In this document: positions 63,973-64,000 of the stretch, one piece after another
How the letters are laid out: each line of letters begins with the position of its first letter
Position numbering within the stretch: the first letter of the stretch is position 1
Assembly (NCBI GenBank): GCA_029961685.1
Contig: JARWKL010000009.1
Coordinates: forward strand, 17,169,237-17,233,236
Length of the DNA stretch: 64,000 nucleotides
Origin: Aristolochia californica
Lineage: Eukaryota; Streptophyta; Magnoliopsida; Piperales; Aristolochiaceae
Direction of reading: 5' to 3'
The notes under the pieces: generated by a model
Told to the model about the DNA's origin: nothing
Seen by the model: only the letters and a program-made list of their open reading frames with translations
Databases searched by the model: none
Program-made: the position numbers and the translations under genes

Positions 63973-64000
63973 TTGTGCATTGTGCATTGTGCATTGTGCA
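63973..64000 (+). repeat. 7-bp tandem repeat (TTGTGCA x4) running off the window
   Basis: Four perfect TTGTGCA units occupy the last 28 bases. A normal monomer has exactly two at this place, followed by TTTCC. The count here is a minimum because the window ends inside the tract. Confidence 0.9.

Larger units (their letters stand above)
1..64000 (+). repeat. Satellite DNA array, ~676-bp monomer, about 95 head-to-tail units
   Basis: The same ~676-bp sequence recurs across the entire window in one orientation, with no interrupting sequence. I located one anchor (GGATCC or its mutated equivalent) per unit. Positions: 303, 979, 1655, 2320, 2996, 3672, 4348, 5013, 5684, 6360, 7025, 7701, 8372, 9048, 9713, 10389, 11065, 11741, 12417, 13093, 13769, 14445, 15121, 15796, 16465, 17141, 17816, 18492, 19168, 19843, 20519, 21194, 21870, 22546, 23222, 23898, 24574, 25250, 25925, 26601, 27277, 27952, 28628, 29303, 29979, 30654, 31330, 32006, 32681, 33356, 34031, 34704, 35380, 36055, 36728, 37402, 38078, 38753, 39426, 40102, 40778, 41426, 42097, 42772, 43447, 44120, 44796, 45471, 46146, 46819, 47495, 48171, 48819, 49490, 50165, 50840, 51516, 52191, 52865, 53540, 54216, 54890, 55565, 56241, 56915, 57590, 58266, 58940, 59615, 60292, 60967, 61645, 62320, 62995, 63670. 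Six anchors are mutated (5013, 5684, 7025, 42097, 49490, 60292). The family and host are not recognised. Confidence 0.98.

Noticed and set aside
1..64000. CRISPR array
   Set aside because: The repeat is about 676 bp with no short-repeat/unique-spacer alternation and no cas-like genes.
1..64000. Ribosomal intergenic spacer or 5S gene array
   Set aside because: No rRNA-like sequence is present in any unit, and 64 kb is far longer than usual spacers. The TATATAAA lacks the GGG expected at plant rRNA starts.
1..64000. LTR retrotransposon or Helitron origin of the monomer
   Set aside because: I saw no TG...CA termini with target duplications, primer-binding site, polypurine tract in context, or coding remnants. 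An origin from a mobile element cannot be excluded without a database search of the consensus.

Overview
The whole 64 kb window is one uninterrupted satellite DNA array. A unit of about 676 bp is repeated head to tail about 95 times, always in the same orientation. I found no credible gene, RNA gene, transposon insertion, CRISPR array or unique sequence. The DNA is AT-rich (about one third G+C by eye). A long-monomer, A+T-rich tandem array of this size with higher-order structure is typical of eukaryotic nuclear heterochromatin: centromeric, pericentromeric, subtelomeric or knob DNA. A plant is my first guess, but nothing in the sequence fixes the species or chromosomal location, and I do not recognise the satellite family.

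Counted by one anchor per unit (a GGATCC at the same place in 89 of 95 units), most units are 676 bp in the left half and 675 or 673 bp in the right half. Rarer lengths (665, 669, 671 and 648 bp) come from small deletions that act as genealogical markers. They show that the array grew by duplicating multi-monomer blocks of changing size. The blocks are: tetramers (2,693 and 2,688 bp) at 1-9.5 kb; a dimer (1,352 bp) at 9.5-12.4 kb; a mosaic at 12.4-15.9 kb sharing segments with 21.7-24 kb; a trimer (2,027 bp) plus dimers at 15.9-21.5 kb; another mosaic at 21.5-25.4 kb; a heptamer (4,729 bp) containing a dimer (1,351 bp) at 25.4-31.8 kb; a transition zone at 31.8-33.4 kb; a 14-monomer block (9,416 bp) followed by an 11-monomer copy of itself at 33.4-50.2 kb; a short linker; a hexamer (4,050 bp) duplicated at 51.8-59.8 kb; then dimers and degenerate units to the right edge. 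The last 28 bases are a 7-bp tandem repeat running off the window.

Each monomer carries the same small motifs: a C-rich tract whose complement can form a G-quadruplex, a TATATAAA box about 20 bp after it, a 14-bp dyad, two unrelated 7-bp doublets (GATCATT twice, TTGTGCA twice), and an AATAAA. These invite questions about structure or transcription, but none is evidence of a gene. The many open frames of 60-104 codons are by-products of the repeat.

Coordinates of block junctions are read by eye and are usually good to a few tens of bases, because a crossover between near-identical units can only be placed between flanking differences.
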